This document shows, in pieces, positions 1 through 9,923 of a stretch of 64,000 nucleotides of DNA (positions are counted from its first letter, which is position 1; the number at the start of each line of letters is the position of its first letter). Both the position numbers and the translations under genes were made by a program. The notes under the pieces are model-generated. The model was given only the letters and a program-made list of their open reading frames with translations. It was not told the origin of the DNA and made no database searches. This DNA comes from Tetrastigma voinierianum (Eukaryota > Streptophyta > Magnoliopsida > Vitales > Vitaceae), in NCBI GenBank assembly GCA_016808115.1, contig JAEQBH010003959.1:62001-126000 (forward strand), read 5' to 3'.

Positions 1-146
1 TTCTACGCCCCTTGGCCATTGGTAAGTAACCTAAGCACCTTAAGGTAGTCAGGGGTTTTCTCAGAGCTTATCATAGTCACTGCTTATCAGCTCTAGTGTT
101 ATAGAACTCATTGATAGAATCTTACGTTGAAAATCTACCAAGACCC

Positions 147-440
147 TCATACCCTAACCTTTTCAAAACACGTCGCTAGGCTGGCGAGAATTTTCGCACA
201 AACCATTATGGCAACCGGCCTGGGCCGGCACAAAGGCCTCCACCCCCATTCACAATGGCTCTTCCGTAAGAAATCATCCCGCGATGGAATCCTTTTTCCA
301 ATGAACGGTCTTATTCTTGAAATGAGGTCGAACTTCTTAACCACCCCCTCATTGACAAACTTCTCATGATCGTAATCATGAGCTGGTTCTTCCACTATTT
401 TCCTCTTCTTTGAGCTCACTTTTTGTATTTTAGATGACAT
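147..440 (-). pseudogene. Athila 3' accessory ORF (plant transposon protein type), fragment
   Basis: This 97-codon open frame starts MSSKIQKVSSKKRK and contains EKFVNEGVVKKFDLISRIRP, followed by a stretch resembling RPRPVAIMVCAKILASLAT. A lysine-rich start followed by a conserved FV-x-E-x-x-x-KKFDLI block is what I know from the putative plant transposon protein encoded downstream of integrase in Athila-type elements. Its function is unknown. It lies about 1 kb beyond the integrase end on the same strand, as expected for this lineage. The family protein is several hundred residues, so this is an N-terminal fragment; the frame is lost toward the window edge. Confidence 0.55.
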
Positions 441-1414
441 GGTTACTCTAGGTAGGTTAAGATTTAGGATAGTGATTCTAGGCTTTGCAAATCAACACCA
501 AACTATGACCTAAACTTCTAATGTGATCAAATTACACTTGGGTAGCAAAACAACTAACAATTTGTCACCTAGCTAACTTATCGAATAGTTGGTGGGTGTT
601 CTGTTAAACACTGTTCTTCACCCAAAACCTAGGCTTCTATAACCTTAATACACCTACACAATCCACTTTTCACCGTAAATCAAAACCCAAAGTCCTCAAA
701 ATTTTAGTATTTTACCTTGAAATGCCGGAAATCCTCAAAAACCTAATGGCTTAAAATACCGTGGATGGATGAAATTACCCTAGGGATTTTCGATCAAAGG
801 ATGCTCTTAAGCAATCTAGGGGACTCGAAATCAGCTTAGAAAGCTTTAAGAAGATCACTGATGGATGAATCGCAAGAGTAAATGAGAGAGTTTAAGGGGC
901 TTAAATGTTGATGCCCGGTGGAATACGACTCGCTCGGTCTTAAACAGTAAGCAACGTCACGACATTCGGGTCAACATCGCGACGTTCTATAGAGTGGCCT
1001 AGAAAATTTAAGCCAACGTCGCGACGTTAAAATCCAATGTTGCAACGTTTCAGAGGGCTATTTTTTCACTTTTCATCTAACGTCGCGACGTTTCCAGAGA
1101 GCTCAAAAGATGAATTGCGAAACTTTTCCAAGCCTAAAATAGGCTTCTCAAGCTACCCTTTCTTCGTTGCTTCAACCTCGGGACTTATAGACACAACAAA
1201 GAGAAAACACGATTAGGTTATAGTCTTTGAACTCCGAGAAAACTTAAAATTTCAAAATCATAACAAAAAAAACATTGATTAAAAACACTTAAGACTGAAG
1301 TAAAGAAAGAAAAACTTCAAAATGCTTCGTCAGCTTCCTGGCACATGAGCCACGTCGTTAGCTTGACTAAGCTATGTCTCCATGGTGATAAGTAATCTAA
1401 TGAATCACACTCTT
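441..1414. other. Non-coding 3' region of Athila-1
   Basis: No frame of note is visible here. The stretch lies between the integrase end and the accessory ORF on the minus strand. Its only structured content is a set of CpG palindromes at 953-1092, listed separately. The rest is AT-rich sequence that I cannot assign. Confidence 0.5.
953..1092. repeat. CpG palindrome cluster, AACGTCGCGACGTT type
   Basis: Two perfect 14 bp palindromes AACGTCGCGACGTT lie at 1015-1028 and 1079-1092. Degenerate versions lie at 953-966 (AACGTCACGACATT), 973-986 (AACATCGCGACGTT) and 1036-1049 (AATGTTGCAACGTT). The variants differ from the consensus by C-to-T or G-to-A. Spacing is 20 bp between 953 and 973 and 21 bp between 1015 and 1036. 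The core GTCGCGAC is the same as in the larger array at 4801-5800. Confidence 0.85.
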
Positions 1415-2699
1415 TTACTCTTTTACTTGGGGCGTGTCCAATAACGAAATAGCTTTCTCTGTATTGACGTCACCACCATAATATTGCTTTAGTCTTTGCC
1501 CATTTACCTTAAAAGTTCCTTTTTCAGGGTGCATGATCTCAATAGCTCCATAAGGTAGAACTTGGGTTATTTCAAAAGGACCTAACCTCCTTGATTTCAA
1601 CTTTCTTGGGAACAACCTCAATCTCGAGTTGAATAATAGCACCTTTTGTCCCGACTCGAATTCTTTCTGAACTATAAGCTTGTCGCACCACCCTTTAGTT
1701 CGTTCCTTGTAAATTTTGGCGTTCTCGTATGCATTAGTTCTTAGTTCGTCTAATTCACCTGGTGTTTGAGAGTTTGGTTATTCCTTGGGGAGTGTTTACA
1801 TCCATATTTGAGCCTTCTAGTTTCCCAATAGGCCTTGTGTTTGAGCTCCACTGGTAGGTGACAAGCCTTTCCAAAAACTAACCTATAGGGAGACATCCCT
1901 ATTGGCGTTTTAAAGGCGGTCTGGTATGACAATAGTGTGTCTAATCTTCTCGCTCTCTAACTTTCCTCAACCCATTCAATCGTTCGAAGAATAGCTTTAT
2001 CCTCTCGTTGTAGACTTCGTCGCCCATCAGTTCCATAAGTGATAAGCTGTTTAATTCCATGGCATACCCGCACTCTGAGTAGGAGCTCTCAACAAGCTCC
2101 ATCACTATGCTGGCCACCCTCATCACTTACCAATGCCCTGGGTGTTCCAAATCCACTGAAGATATTTATGCGGAGGAACTTGATCACTACTAGATCATCG
2201 TATAGGCCTGAATGGCCTTCTACCCACTCGACACATAGTCGATCGCCAACAAGATAATATGTTTATTGTCAGGACGAGGAGCAAAAAGGATTCATGAAAT
2301 CTATCTCAAACGTCAGCCAAGAGTCATTCACTCCTGATATCTTCACGGACCCTCATATCTTCTTGGAAATATTACCCATCCTTTCACACACCTATCACAA
2401 GTAGAAATGAATGAATGGGCATCCTTGAACAGATTCAGCCATTACAATTTTTAATCGAAGCACCCAGCGCCTATTCTTCTCGAAAATGTCTCACACTCTA
2501 AGGAATGACAATGAATGAGTATGTTCTCCATTTCCTCCTCCTGTATGCACCTTCTAATTATCTGATTAGCACAGTGTTTGTAACGAAACGGTTCTTCCCA
2601 ATAATAATGTTTTAAGTTTGCGAAGAACCTCTTTTGTTGATAGGTGAACTTAGGGGGGTTACCTTCGCTACCAGGTAATTTACATAGTCTGTAAACCAT
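1415..2699 (-). pseudogene. Athila-1 integrase, broken
   Basis: Integrase inserts the cDNA copy into host DNA. The N-terminal zinc-binding part is at 2451-2699 (frame with KFTYQQKRFFANLKHYYWEE, followed by a His/Cys region). A catalytic-core remnant lies at about 1930-2440, including a LVSDEG stretch near 2100-2135. The conserved segment TAFKTPIGMSPYRLVFGKAC is at about 1860-1930, and the C-terminal part with LKSRRLGPFEITQVLPYGA and VNGQRLKQYY is at 1415-1642. All read on the minus strand in Athila order, but in at least three frames with stops between. The domain is unmistakable; the gene is dead. Confidence 0.88.
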
Positions 2700-2769
2700 G
2701 GTACCAGGCTCGAATCAGAAATGGCTAACAATTGCTCGTCAGGAAAGTTGTCATTAATCTGTACTTTTT

Positions 2770-3065
2770 TCTTTAAACACTTTCTGTTCCTTTCTTGTTT
2801 TTGATTTCTACATCAAACTCTTATAGTAGAAGCACCCATCTTATTAACCTCATTTTTGCATCCTTTTTAGTCAAGAGGTATTTTATGGTGGAGTGGTTAG
2901 TATGGACAATCACTTTATTCCCAATCAAGTATGGTCGGAACTTATCAAAAGAAAATATTATAGCCAACAATTCTTTTTCTGTAGTTGCGTAGTTGAGCTA
3001 TGCTTCATTCAAAGTTCTGCTTGCATAGTAGATAACATAAAAAACTCTGTCATTTTTCTACCCTA
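2770..3065 (-). pseudogene. Athila-1 RNase H domain, remnant
   Basis: Reading the minus strand gives YYASRTLNEA, then EKELLAIIFSFDKFRPYLIG, then HSTIKYLLTKKDAKMRLIRW and a WVLLL...EFDVEIK end. This is the RNase H connection typical of plant Ty3/gypsy elements, where it degrades the RNA strand during cDNA synthesis. It sits between RT (right) and integrase (left) on the minus strand. At least two in-frame stops are present. Confidence 0.85.
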
Positions 3066-3364
3066 ACATTGCTCTCCCACGGCTTAGTCACTTACATCGT
3101 ACATAAGTTCAAAGGGTAGCTCCCAGTCCGGTGTGACTACTATAGATGTCAAAATCAATATCTCTTTTAAGGTACAGAAGGCTTGGTTGCATTGCTCATC
3201 AAATTCAAAAGACACCCCTTGTACGAGGAGATTTGAAAGGGGCTTAGCTAATTTAGAAAAGTCCTTGATGAACTCTATAGGTCTTCAGTATGTCCCACAG
3301 TCATTTATGCCAACTCCAGCAGTGGGGTGGTACAGCCTCTCTGAAATGATCACATTTTTCTTTA

Positions 3365-4215
3365 TTCACTTATTCCCCTTGCGGAAATTCTTCGCTCTAA
3401 GGACAATACCTTCTGCACTATGCGGCACTTTCGCAATCTCAAAACCAAGTCGGGTCTCCCCACATCTGACCACGCTTCCTCGTGTTCTAAGATACTTATC
3501 AAATGAGGCTCCTACTATTGAGAAGTCATCCATGAAGACCTCAATTATCCTCTCCACCATATCCAAGAATATGACCATCATACACCGTTGAAAAGTACCT
3601 GGGGCTTTACATAGCCCAAAAGGCATCCTAATGAACAAACAGTCATAGGGACATGTAAAGGTCTTATCTCGTTCTCTGCAATGGCTACCTCTGATCAGAG
3701 CTAGAGTATCCATCTAGGAAGTAGTAATAATCATGTCCAACTAATATGTCCAACATATGATCCAAGAAAGGAAAGGGGAAGTGGTCCTTATGGGTGGCCT
3801 TATCTTTCTGTAGTCAATGCAGACTCTCCATCCAACCACTCGTTTCTGCAAGGAAAGAAAATTTTATTTTTAGTTCTCGCCACCAGCCTATTCCACCTTT
3901 CCTCGAATCCACCAGACTGGGCTTACCCAGTGGTTATCAAAATAGTAGATTTTCACCCCAACATCCAACCACTTCAGAACTTATTTTATGACGACTTCCT
4001 TCATCGTAGGATTCGGCTTCTTCAGCTCAACACTCCGGCCAGAATCGCCTTTCTAACAAGATATAGCATGCACATGTATGCCTAATTCCTTTCAAGTCGG
4101 CTATTGACCACCCAATAGCAGCTTTGTGATCCCTTAATACCCTTAACAACTTTTCCTCTTGGGCTTCAGTTAGTGATGCTGAGATAATGACTGGCAATGT
4201 AGAAGAGTTCCCCAA
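3365..4215 (-). pseudogene. Athila-1 reverse transcriptase, broken
   Basis: The fragment at 3366-3713 contains RMPFGLCKAPGTFQRCMM and EVFMDDFSIVG; FMDD is the Athila form of the catalytic YxDD box. Upstream on the minus strand, about 3720-3960 shows remnants of the WVSP and CIDYRK motifs. The frame at 4027-4215 contains LPVIISASLTEAQEEKLLRV and HKAAIGWSIADLKGI, the conserved segment leading into RT. Several frameshifts separate these blocks. The domain order and the FMDD motif make the assignment secure. Confidence 0.9.
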
Positions 4216-4454
4216 ATATGCATATCGAAAATGTCTGCATTGTTTCTATTCTAGTCAGAGTTTCCTGATGATGGTACTAATTTGTTCACACTTTCTCTAA
4301 GAGGCTCATAGTTTTTCCTTCGATTCTCTTCAAAGGAATTCATCCACCGCACATACGCTTTTGCTTCATCATCTAGTTCTAACGAATCATCTTATAGGAG
4401 GCTAGTCTCCAAGGGATCATCGGTATCCTCATGGTTAGACACTATAGCCTCAAT

Positions 4455-4676
4455 GTTCTCAATACGATAGAAAGAGTCACTCTCTGCTGGGTGTCTTATC
4501 TCTCGGAACACATTGAATCAGACTTCCTCATCTTGTATTCTCAGCCTTAACTCTCCTTTATGAACATCAATTAAAGCTCTTCCAATGGCTAAAAACGGCC
4601 TACCCAGGATGATAGGTTCATGAGTCCAAAACTCATCCATTTTTAAGCCCATTTTTCTTGCATATTTGAGAGTTTA
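4455..4676 (-). pseudogene. Athila-1 protease, C-terminal half
   Basis: The minus strand reads PIILGRPFLAIGRALIDVHK and then GELRLRIQDEEV. ILGRPFLA is the conserved C-terminal motif of the retropepsin-like protease in plant gypsy elements. The N-terminal half with the active-site region is missing here; a poor candidate lies at 7290-7470 on the other side of the 4677-7250 insert. The break point therefore falls inside the protease. Confidence 0.75.
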
Positions 4677-7250
4677 AGGTCCAATTCAATGATGAATTAT
4701 GGAATCTTCACCCAGATTTATGTTTTATAGGGTTTTAATGCAAAAGAAGCGAAAAGAGTGGAAAAAGCAGCAAAAAATGGCTAAAGCAGAAAAATGGAAA
4801 ATATCACGACATAATTTTACAATGTCACAACAAAACCCTAAGGAAACTTGCAGAAGTTTGTTGCAACAAGCAGAATTGCGTCACAACAAAGAAAAGGCAG
4901 AGTGTAAAATGACAGTTGAAAGATTGTCACGACATTTCAAAATTCTGTCGCGACACAATATGAGAAGAAGTATAAGAAAAATGTTACAACACAAAATGAA
5001 TGCCACAACAGAATGGAAGTCTAAAAATAGATGTATTGTCGCGACGTTTGACTACTTTGTCACGACATTGCATGAGAAGAGCTCCTGAAGAAGCATTAGA
5101 ATTCTGTCTGAAATAGAAAGGAATATCATAACAAAACTGAGGATGGAAGGCCAAAAGAATGTTGCGACATTTGATAATTCTGTTGTGACAAAGAATAGGG
5201 AAAATGGCATATAAACTTTGTCACGACGTTTAGAACTCTATCGCGAAAAAGGAAGGGAGAAATCAATGAGGACACACTAAAACAATGTCATGACATAGAA
5301 AATGATTGTCAAGACATAGAGAATTGCGTATGAAGAAAATTATGTTACTACCATAAGAGAACTTAGGTATATTATCGATGCATAATGAAGGCAAGTCATG
5401 ATTGAGTTTGTCACAACTAAGATTTGATGTTATGACAAACATTTCAGAGAGTGAAACGATTAAGACATGAAATGTGTTGCGACATTTCAAAACTATGTCG
5501 CGACATACAGTTCAGAGGTTAACACTACAAGGTGTAGAAATTATGTCGCGACATTTCAAAACTTTGTCGTGACAATGACTTAAGAGGAATACGAGGTAGG
5601 AATGTTGCGACAAACTCACAACAAGGGTGAAGACCTAAGAAACTTCACTTATGTCGCGACATTCATAAACTTTGTCGCAACAAACTTGACGAAAGGTAGA
5701 CATTGAAGACATGACAGAAATGTTGCGACAAAGCTACAACAAAGCTTAAAGACACAAGTTAAGCTAGAATGTCGTGACATAGACAAATAATGTTGCGACA
5801 AAGACACTTACTGGGCCTGCATAGAAATCCACAAATTCAACCTTAAATTCAGGCCCAACATTTCAGAGCCTATAAATGGAAAGCGCCTAGGGTAGTGTGT
5901 GCAGCTTTAGCTTAACTTGCAAAAAACCTTAAGCTCTTGAGGAGGACTGAAGTTTCATGTATATATTTTTTTTTTATTTTTCTTTGAATCAGAGTAATTA
6001 ATCTGATGCGAATTAGGGAGCTCAAATTAATGTTTATTTATTTTTCAATTATGTCTGAATTTTAGTGGAATCTGGAAATATTCTGGAATTCATTTGATTT
6101 CAGTTTTGATTGCAACTTCAATGAATTTGTTTGATCAACTATTCATTGTGATATGTGATCCATATTTGAAAGGCTAAGCTTCCTTTGAGAAGGAATTTGA
6201 TGTTTTGAATATCAATTTGTAGCAATTTACTGAAGTTGTGGGTATGAAAACTGGGTAGATTTAATTGATAATGTTCGTTTATTGAGTTGTTCTGAATACC
6301 AGTGGTCTATACCCACAAAGAGCTGTATCATTGTTTTGATTTCCAGGATCCCTCTAAGTGACACAAAGATGGACTACCTGAGAGCAAAGAGTAGTTACTT
6401 GAGGGTATATTTCATTGATATTTAATGAACTAATGTACTCTAAGTGTAATTTTGATGCTTCACAATAATTGTTTCTACCCGCAGCCAGTAGATCAATTGA
6501 TGAGAGATATCATATTTCACCCTAGAGGTTTCATCTTAATTTGGCAGAATAATCTTGATCTCGTGTTGGATTAGATTCTAATCAAGGAGAAAGAGCATCC
6601 TAATGAATTGTGGATTGAGGTATTAATAGAATTGGGAAAAGCTTGTATTATCCTATCTATGGGGAAGCGCCTACCCCGAAATGGTTGTGAAGTACTGGAA
6701 AGGAAAAACAACCAAATCTGCAAGAGGGTCACATCAAAAGTAGCTACTTAAACCCATTGACCTGGCTTAGAAATATGGTAATTTGATAAGTGAAATGTGT
6801 AGTGTTAGGAGGTTTCCAAGGCTATACTATTCTTTTCTTGGACATATCCAGATTTCAAACCCATAATTAACTTGTTTTTGAACCTATTGCAAATTAATGA
6901 TTAGAGCATTGGTTCATTCCTTAGGGTCTGTTTCAAATTAGTGAGATCTTTGATTCATTTAATTTTAATTTCTTTTAAAATGGAGAAAACTAAACAAAAA
7001 GTATTTTGATTATAACATATTGTCATTTATTAAATTCACTAACAAAACACTATCAATATAATTTACTGAGTAGTAGGAGGTAAATGATCTGATTCAATCA
7101 TCCGGAATAAGATCTGATTTAGAACTGATTTATCATTTAGGTTGATTCCACTGTGACAGAACAAACTGTAATGAAATTGTGATATTTATATCTCATCAAC
7201 GAAATATTTACAAAACAACATTTTGTGTCTCACTGAGATTGAGAGTTTAT
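4677..7250 (+). mobile_element. Solo-LTR-like insertion (Athila-2-related family) inside Athila-1 protease
   Basis: No retroelement protein is visible in this block, and minus-strand Athila-1 coding resumes on both sides. An 11 bp sequence, TTGAGAGTTTA, occurs at 4666-4676 and 7239-7249 and may mark the duplicated target, although it is longer than the usual 5 bp. The content is the palindrome array at 4801-5800, a TATA-like TATAAATGG near 5872, and a region that weakly follows the 5' part of Athila-2 (56.27-57.7 kb). Element ends beginning TG and ending CA are not clear, so boundaries are approximate. It could instead be a larger truncated insertion. Confidence 0.55.
4801..5800. repeat. Array of TGTCGCGACA-type CpG palindromes, mostly paired at 21 bp
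   Basis: About 25-30 copies of a 10 bp palindrome related to TGTCGCGACA occur in 1 kb. Exact copies start at 4946, 5496, 5544 and 5652. Pairs with starts exactly 21 bp apart are 4925/4946, 5037/5058, 5160/5181, 5286/5307, 5475/5496, 5544/5565, 5652/5673 and 5770/5791. Pairs at 5219/5239 and 5409/5428 are 20 and 19 bp apart. The spacer is often TTTCAAAACT plus one base. Variants (TGTCACGACA, TGTTGCGACA, TGTCGTGACA, TGTTACAACA) are mostly CpG transitions. Confidence 0.9.
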
Positions 7251-7289
7251 AAGAAAGAAATGTAAGGTTCTTTATTCATAAACAAACAA

Positions 7290-8546
7290 TCACGAATCAC
7301 CCACCCCCGGTCGTCTGGGGGATAACAGGTGCCTAGTAAGATGACTTGTCAATCCCCAGCATGATCTCTGAGGTAAATCTCTTTGATGTTTTGATCGTCC
7401 GAATGGTGATTTCACATTCTGGTCATTCAGATGGATAGAGGCATTGTTACTTGACACGCTTACTGAATCGAGCACCATATATAATATAGTCAGATCTGAA
7501 TTTCACTCAATCTGCATGATCTAGCATCCTCCAACTTTCACAAAATGTCCTTCAAACTTAACATAGCTTAGCATTTGCTCTGTATGCATCCGTCAAGGTT
7601 GATATGTAATTTCTTAAACACTCCATAAATCTCAGGAACTCGCTAATGTTTACTCTTTCCTCATTCTTTACAAAGGGATGAGTGGTGCTAGATCCTGATA
7701 TTGGCTTCTGTCCACTTTCTACCTCTAGTCAGTTTCCCAACGGAAATTGTTTTAGTTAGGGTCGATCCTACTTTCTATGTCAGATCAATCTCGCCTTGAA
7801 TTGATCCGAATTGCTTGTTCTTGAAAATCGTGGAGGTCCTATGCAGTAACCACTTCTCTTCCACTCGCAGTTATCGCGAAAATGTTCTTTTCCATCTCCG
7901 ATTCACCGAGGTGTTTGGTAATGAACCTGAGGTCTTTCAAGCACATTGTGGCCATTTGCCCCATTTGTTAGGTTTTTGAAAGGTCTCGTGGGTTCTATAA
8001 TCAATCGATCGTTTTGTACTTACCGAAATGGGTTTGAATCAGCTCGCCCCATTTATAAAAGCAGTATGAGACGTCATCATATGAGTTAAGGCTTCCTCCA
8101 GGTCTACCTTCTTCTCCTTTGGCTGATTATTGCTTTACATTGGTTGCCCTAAGTTTTGAGTATTTTTCCAAGGAAAGTTTTGATTATTTCCCCTCCAAAT
8201 TTCGACTTCAAAAATCGTCAGCCTACATACCCATTCCCATACTGGCACGCCGATTGTGCCTAGCTATGTACTGGGCTTGTTTCATTGTCATATGTCTTGA
8301 ATGGCATTCCATTATCTGGTGCAGTCCATTGCAAATTTCACATACTACTGAGCTAGTTTGGATGGCCTAGGCTGAGGCTTGCTGATTCTATAAGTGCTTA
8401 GTGAGTAGTGAAACTTGTGCTGCTAAATTAACAAACACATCAGTACTTGGTCCACCGTTTTCGTTCCCTTTTACCATTCTTTCTTGAGACCATTGATAAC
8501 TATTTTTCGTAATTCCATCCAACAAGTCGAAAGCATGTTGTGTCGT
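7290..8546 (-). pseudogene. Athila-1 gag C-terminal half with possible protease start
   Basis: The frame at 8388-8579 reads AFDLLDGITKNSYQWSQERM and then NLAAQVSLLTKHL. This matches the Athila gag region just before the zinc knuckle; its last codons at the right run into the inserted LTR. Downstream on the minus strand there is a Cys-rich CEICNGLH stretch near 8310, a FKKLHINL block near 7620 and a KLEDA block near 7530. These follow the order of Athila gag. A possible MPLSI protease trace lies at 7290-7470, but I would not rely on it. Stops are frequent. The coding sequence is cut at 8546 by the Tat solo LTR and at about 7250 by another insert. Confidence 0.7.
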
Positions 8547-9923
8547 TGTGGACCTTACCCAATCCACTGGGCCGACCACCGCTTATTAATAGAAAAGTGA
8601 GCCGATTTTCGAGCTTTGGAAAATCATTCCTGGAGGAACCTAAGGCTTTGTTTGGAGTCACCACTTACTTTTTATTTTTATTTTTTTAACATGGGGAAAA
8701 TGAAGTAAGAACAAAAACCCCTCATTGACTCAAGTCAGGAAAAAGCGATCCACGAAAACTAGATTTTTGGGTTCTGGATCGGTTACTCCATCGTGAAAAT
8801 TTCATGAGGTAGCACCCCCAAGCCCTAACTTGGTCTCTAATGAATTCAAGCACATGGGAGCATATGGGTCAAAGATCCGTTAACCACCTAGGCTAGACGT
8901 ACAACATAAATTACATGAAACCTAGGCGGTGCATCCAAAGATACATTTAATCTCAACAAATTATAACCAAAGGCATGACACCCAGAATTCAGCCATGTGC
9001 CATGGTGGAAGGTTAGTTGCACATTTCGAGCATACAACAATCTCTCAAAATTAAATATCAAAAGCAAAGGAAGACAGAGAAACCATACACCGTATCTCAG
9101 AAGCACTATTGATGCTACGTTGATTTGTGCAATTTATACAAACATGTCTATTCATCTCAAAGAAACGGGTTCGACAAAACACTAGACTGCTAGTGCTTAA
9201 CTAACCACCCTTTAACCTGCATTGACCCTAATTCTTATGAATCTAAAATGGGACCACATTAACCTGAACTAAACCCCATTTTAGACCCTAAACATAGCCC
9301 TATATTGATCTGGAGTGAATGGGCTTAACTCACAAAGGTCATGGGCTCCAATTAAACTAAAATCATACTATCCCTAAAAAAAAAAAAAACCGATGAACTG
9401 GATGATTTAGTTACCCAATCGGTTTGAGCCGATTGGAAAAATATCAAATTTTTTGTTAAAATATTCTTCATAAGAGTAAGGAACCTAAAAGTAACGTGAA
9501 GACTTAAACTCCTGATGAGTGAGAACCAACTGAAACAATTCGTTGTGTTTTCTAAAATCGGGGCTGCCCAGTAGAACCTATTGAACTGGTTCCCAACCAT
9601 TCTAACCAGTTGAGAAAAATTCTCAAATTTCACAAGAATATTTTTTAATGAATAAGGAATCAAACAAAACAAAGGGTACATGATTATGAGCCCGGATGAG
9701 TGAGAACCAACTAAAACAATCTGATGTGTTTTCTAAAATCGGGGCTGCCTAGTAGAACCTGTTGAACCTTCCCAAGATATTTGAAAATTTGCATCACTAA
9801 TTAATGGAATGAGATCCATGAAGTCCCATAGTTATCATAACTCAGTGCACTTAGCTGTCCCTGGCGAGATAATCAAAATGAATATGCAATGCAAGGCAAT
9901 GAGCCTCTTACTAAACTCGAAAT

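Noticed and set aside
3133..3591. 152-codon plus-strand ORF, one of the longest in the window
   Set aside because: It is the antisense shadow of Athila-1 reverse transcriptase and RNase H, which are clear on the minus strand.
4699..5088. 129-codon plus-strand ORF with LSRHFKI-like heptads, possibly a repeat protein
   Set aside because: The 21 bp spacing keeps frame within a pair, but distances between pairs (for example 112 bases from 4925 to 5037) do not, and stops appear in all frames after 5088. The palindromes are better explained as DNA signals.
4801..5800. Regularly spaced short palindromes resembling a CRISPR array
   Set aside because: Repeats are only 10 bp, occur in pairs with a conserved spacer and irregular distances between pairs, and sit in a plant retroelement with no cas genes.
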